A DNA stretch of 64,000 nucleotides, taken from Cystobasidiopsis lactophilus (lineage: Eukaryota > Basidiomycota > Agaricostilbomycetes > Agaricostilbales > Chionosphaeraceae). This document shows positions 61,075-64,000 of the stretch, in pieces. The notes under the pieces are model-generated. The model ran no database searches. It saw only the letters and a list, made by a program, of their open reading frames with translations, and was not told the DNA's origin. The translations under genes and the position numbers were made by a program. Numbering within the stretch: the stretch's first letter is position 1; the number at the start of each line of letters is the position of its first letter. Location of the stretch: positions 682,001 through 746,000 of the forward strand of contig BCIO01000002.1 in NCBI GenBank assembly GCA_001599975.1. Reading direction: 5' to 3'.

Positions 61075-63646
61075 TCAAGTCAGGCAAAAGCAATTGCTTA
61101 ACCCGTCCGTGCCTTCCACCTGGACGTTGAGCTCCTTCAAGCCCCGAATGGCCCGTCTGAGCACCGCGTCCACTCGCGCCACGACTCTGTCAGCCGAGTG
61201 GTAGTGCTGATTCGCCTGCGGCTGATTTGGGTCGTAACTTGACGGTCTTGGAGCAAGTTGGATGTGTAATGAGCCGATGAGCGAGTCTGGGTCCTTTGGC
61301 CAGAACCGAGGTGCGGCGTAGGAAGAGAGGCCTTCGACAGAGGCGAGCTCGGCGAGGGCTTTGCGGATCTCTTGTTCTCGGTCGGGCCCAAGGTCGAGAC
61401 AGAGCAGCATGCCAGAGTCTTGGACTAAAGGAACAACCGAGGCGAAGATGAGCACGGCGATGAATATGGACGCTAATGGGTCGAAGCCGGTCCAGCCGTA
61501 TCTGTTCGGGTTCACCTCTGAGAGAACATTCGCAGCTGAATGCAGGAAAGGCAAAACGAACCGGTTGATGAGCAAGGTGGAAATGATCACGCCCACTGAG
61601 CCTAGGGTGTCGGCCATGACGTGCTGTGAGGAAAACAAAGATCGAGAATCAGCGGCCTGCGTGCCTACTGATGAGTTAATAGCGCGCTCACCAAGAAAAC
61701 GCCGCTCATGTTGTGACTGTGACCTGCGGGCCCGGCGAGAAAAGGAGGTTCAGCATGCTTAGTGGGAAGCCTTCTGGAGAAGTGGCCAAAACCCACCTGA
61801 TGGCCCTTCATCATGATGGTCGTGCTGTGCGATTCGCCTTTTACGACGTATCCTAAAAAGAGGGATAAGGGTGAAAGCAGAACGCACCGAAGAATGAGAT
61901 GAATGCCCATGGGAATGTCCATGCGAGTGTCCTCCGCCTCCGCCTCCATGATGATGATGTCCTCCAGTGGCTACCAACCCAACCAAATTCACCGCCAGGC
62001 CCAACGCGGACACCGTGAGGAGCTGGTTGGTGTTCATCTCCGGCGGGTCCATTAGCCTCTGGACGGCCTCGAAGACGATGAAGATGGAGATGAGGATGAG
62101 GAACAGGCCGTTCGCGAAGCCGGACAAGGTCTCGACGCGCGAGTAGCCATAGGTGAAGGTCGAGTCTTGCGGCCAGTTGGACATGACGGACGCGAACAGG
62201 CCCAGAGCCAAAGCGGCATTGTCGAAGAACATGTGAATCGCTGTGCGTTCATGTTCAGCAAACTCAGCCATACTTACTTGGCTAGAGAGGAGCAACGAGA
62301 ACGCACAGTCAGAGATGAGGCCGAGCGAGTTTGTCCAGATGCCCCAGACCATTTGGACGCCCATGTAGCCAAAGTTGAGGCAGAGGAAGTAGTAGATCCG
62401 GCGCGAGTCGTCGTTCTTGAGGATGACTTTGACGACGGAGCGGACCTTGCGCCAGAACAGGAGCGTGGACTCGAGCAGGTTGGTCGGCTGCTCTTTCCCG
62501 CCGCTGGTGTGCGAGTGCGAGTGAGAGCCCGGTGGGAGCGGCGAGGAGTCGGGTAAGGAGGACATGATTGCTCCAATCACTGTGCGCATCAGAGCATGGC
62601 TATAATCAGCCACGGTGGATGGATGATAAGGTAAACAGGCGAGGGCGCACCAGCTCGCGAACCAATGACCAGCCCCAAGTCCATCCAGCTCCACCTTCTA
62701 CCGAACGCGACCATGCCCACGAACCAAGCGCTCAGACACGCGCAGAGCCAGCCATTGTTCACATGCCTCGCCCGGGCAATATGACCCGCGGCCGTCCGGT
62801 CCACCGTGGGGTCCAAAATGCACAACGTCAACCCGGCCAACAACAGCAAGGGAAACAGCGAATTGGGCGCTTCTGGAGTGAACGCAGAGTGGAGGGAGAA
62901 GACGTAGGAGTAGACCGCGGGCGGCAAGGCCAAAGCAGCGGAGAGGATCAAACCCAAGTTGTGTAAACGCGGCGCGGTTTCAGGGTGGGAGTGGAGCATG
63001 GAGGATTGCTGGACTGTTAGAATAGAGTGGGCTAGCAAAGCAGAGTAGCCTAGGTATGGGGTCGGCAGGGAATCGGTGAAGAAGCAGGCTGAGAAGAGGA
63101 AGAGCACGAGCAGAAGGGCGTTCTTGGCTGAGGAGTGTTTGAGGGACGAGGGACACCATTGGCCAGAGTACTGGGACAGCATGAACACTCTGTGGGATGG
63201 AGGCCCATGAAGAATTGCCAGAGTCAATAGAGGAGCACAAGCAACACCCACTTTAAGACGGACAGTTTGGACACTGCGGTCCACCAACACGCCCAAGCTG
63301 CGACGTTGATCACAGCGTACAGCGCGACCTGCTTGCCGGAGAGCCTGCCCTTGCTGTTGCCCTTGCTGCCGCCCGCTTTGCTGCTGGAGCCAAAAGACGA
63401 GAAGCACAGCGCTCCGACGGCGCCGACCAGCAAGCAGCCCGAGTTGACAGCGAGCACCGGCAAGCCCGCGTCCAGCAGCCAGATCTTGCACGTGTGCGTG
63501 GCGATGGCGGCCAGAGCCTTGGACAGGAGCAGGGAGAGCAGCAGATCCGAGGGGATCGACCCGCCAGACGCTTGCGGCGACACCAGGTTCAAGGACACCC
63601 GCCCTCGCACCGACGCGTTCGTGTACGCTTCAGCGACGGCCACCAT
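61075..63646 (-). CDS. MSC2: Cation diffusion facilitator, Msc2-like zinc transporter
   Basis: Starts MVAVAEAYTNASVRGRVSLN at 63646; TGA at 61075-61077. About seven exons. The N-terminal half is a string of hydrophobic segments (for example NALLLVLFLFSACFFTDSLP and FPLLLLAGLTLCILDPTVD), as in long Msc2/ZnT5 carriers. The CDF core starts at FLCLNFGYMGVQMVWGIWTN. Both zinc sites of the HxxxD type are seen: SDSIHMFFDNAALALGL (join across an intron) and, after SHNMSGVFL, HVMADTLGSVGVIIS. Between them lies a histidine-rich loop (GGHHHHGGGGGGHSHGHSHG). The soluble C-terminal domain has SVEGLSSYAAPRFW and GSLHIQLAP. Yeast Msc2 with Zrg17 loads zinc into the ER. Shorter plain-CDF reading of only 61075-62580 is possible, but the upstream exons join in frame. 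Confidence 0.82.
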
Positions 63647-63895
63647 CCTTGCGTCCTCGTTGAGCTGCTGGCTGCTGCTGGGGAAGCCGAGGAACGCGCC
63701 CTCTCACTTGGGCGGAAGCGGATCGGGAGCCGCGCAGTTCAAAGACTTGGGTGGCGAACAAGACCAGACAATGCAACAAGTGCCAAAAGCCAACTGGCAA
63801 TGAACCATACAATGCGTCCGAATTATGCAAAACAATAATGAGAGAGTTCAATGAAAAGCGAAGCAAAGAGTAGCTAGCGTTTGGGGAATCCCGCT
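63647..63895. other. Short intergenic gap upstream of MSC2-like gene
   Basis: About 250 bp between the MSC2-like start and the next stop codon. Nothing recognisable. Confidence 0.4.
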
Positions 63896-64000
63896 CTAGT
63901 TGCCCATATTGTTCTGGATGGCGTTGACCCACAAAGGCACCATCTTGGTATTAGAGCCAGTAGTAGCAGTCCAAGGGTAAGGGCCGGGCGTGAGCGAGAT
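63896..64000 (-). CDS. 3' end of an unidentified gene
   Basis: On the minus strand the window opens in frame with TPGPYPWTATTGSNTKM, then VPLWVNAIQNNMGN and TAG at 63896-63898. Composition is protein-like and the frame fits a last exon, but 34 codons are too few to name a family. The rest lies beyond the window. Confidence 0.45.
   Translation of the reverse strand: MSLTPGPYPWTATTGSNTKMVPLWVNAIQNNMGN

Overview
The window reads as nuclear DNA of a filamentous or dimorphic basidiomycete, most likely Pucciniomycotina (Microbotryomycetes-like); the clade is inference. Genes are dense on both strands and cut by many short introns of about 48-85 nt, mostly GTGAGT/GTGCGT...CAG. Protein families are typically fungal: velvet, gEgh16-like secreted protein, Ssr4, DUF3533/SNG1-like, Msc2-type zinc carrier, fungal lactonase. 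I saw no rRNA or tRNA gene, CRISPR array, or transposase or reverse-transcriptase reading frame.

Layout. 1-4.3 kb: FHA protein, eEF1B-gamma/GST-like protein and an HNH-nuclease-like protein, all minus. 4.5-6.6 kb: an F-box/LRR gene and a broken tandem copy. 6.9-17.2 kb: housekeeping block with SWI/SNF-RSC subunit Ssr4, two tandem acidic paralogues, a coiled-coil protein, a VPS9-domain Rab5 exchange factor and exosome subunit Rrp4. 17.6-24.8 kb: BTB protein, velvet regulator with a long upstream region, kinase-like gene and a poorly resolved gene. 25.2-30.8 kb: mitochondrial import pair TIM23/ZIM17, a second HNH gene, and a duplicated 3' end of ZIM17 set in diverged tandem repeats. 31-35.4 kb: Argonaute. 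35.8-49.1 kb: lactonase, two F-box/LRR genes, Arp9-like protein, BRAP2/Etp1-like ubiquitin ligase and two more F-box/LRR genes. 49.6-56.5 kb: gEgh16-like secreted protein followed by a segmentally duplicated block with three F-box/LRR genes. 56.6-64 kb: two tandem DUF3533 membrane proteins, a zinc carrier and the 3' end of an unidentified gene.

The most unusual theme is expansion of F-box/LRR genes. Eight complete genes and one relic fall into three sequence subfamilies, and several have visibly recent duplication scars: an exact 75-bp LRR duplication, an in-frame loss of about 125 codons, and copied flanking DNA including the 3' end of an unrelated secreted-protein gene. Other points of note are an HNH gene whose last codons and stop lie inside an out-of-frame fragment of ZIM17, an Argonaute with an RGG-rich insert apparently assembled through microexons, and tight head-to-head pairs (TIM23/ZIM17 and VPS9/RRP4).

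Coordinates of single-exon genes are firm. Exon joins in multi-exon genes were found by hand from splice consensus and frame and have not been tested with transcripts.
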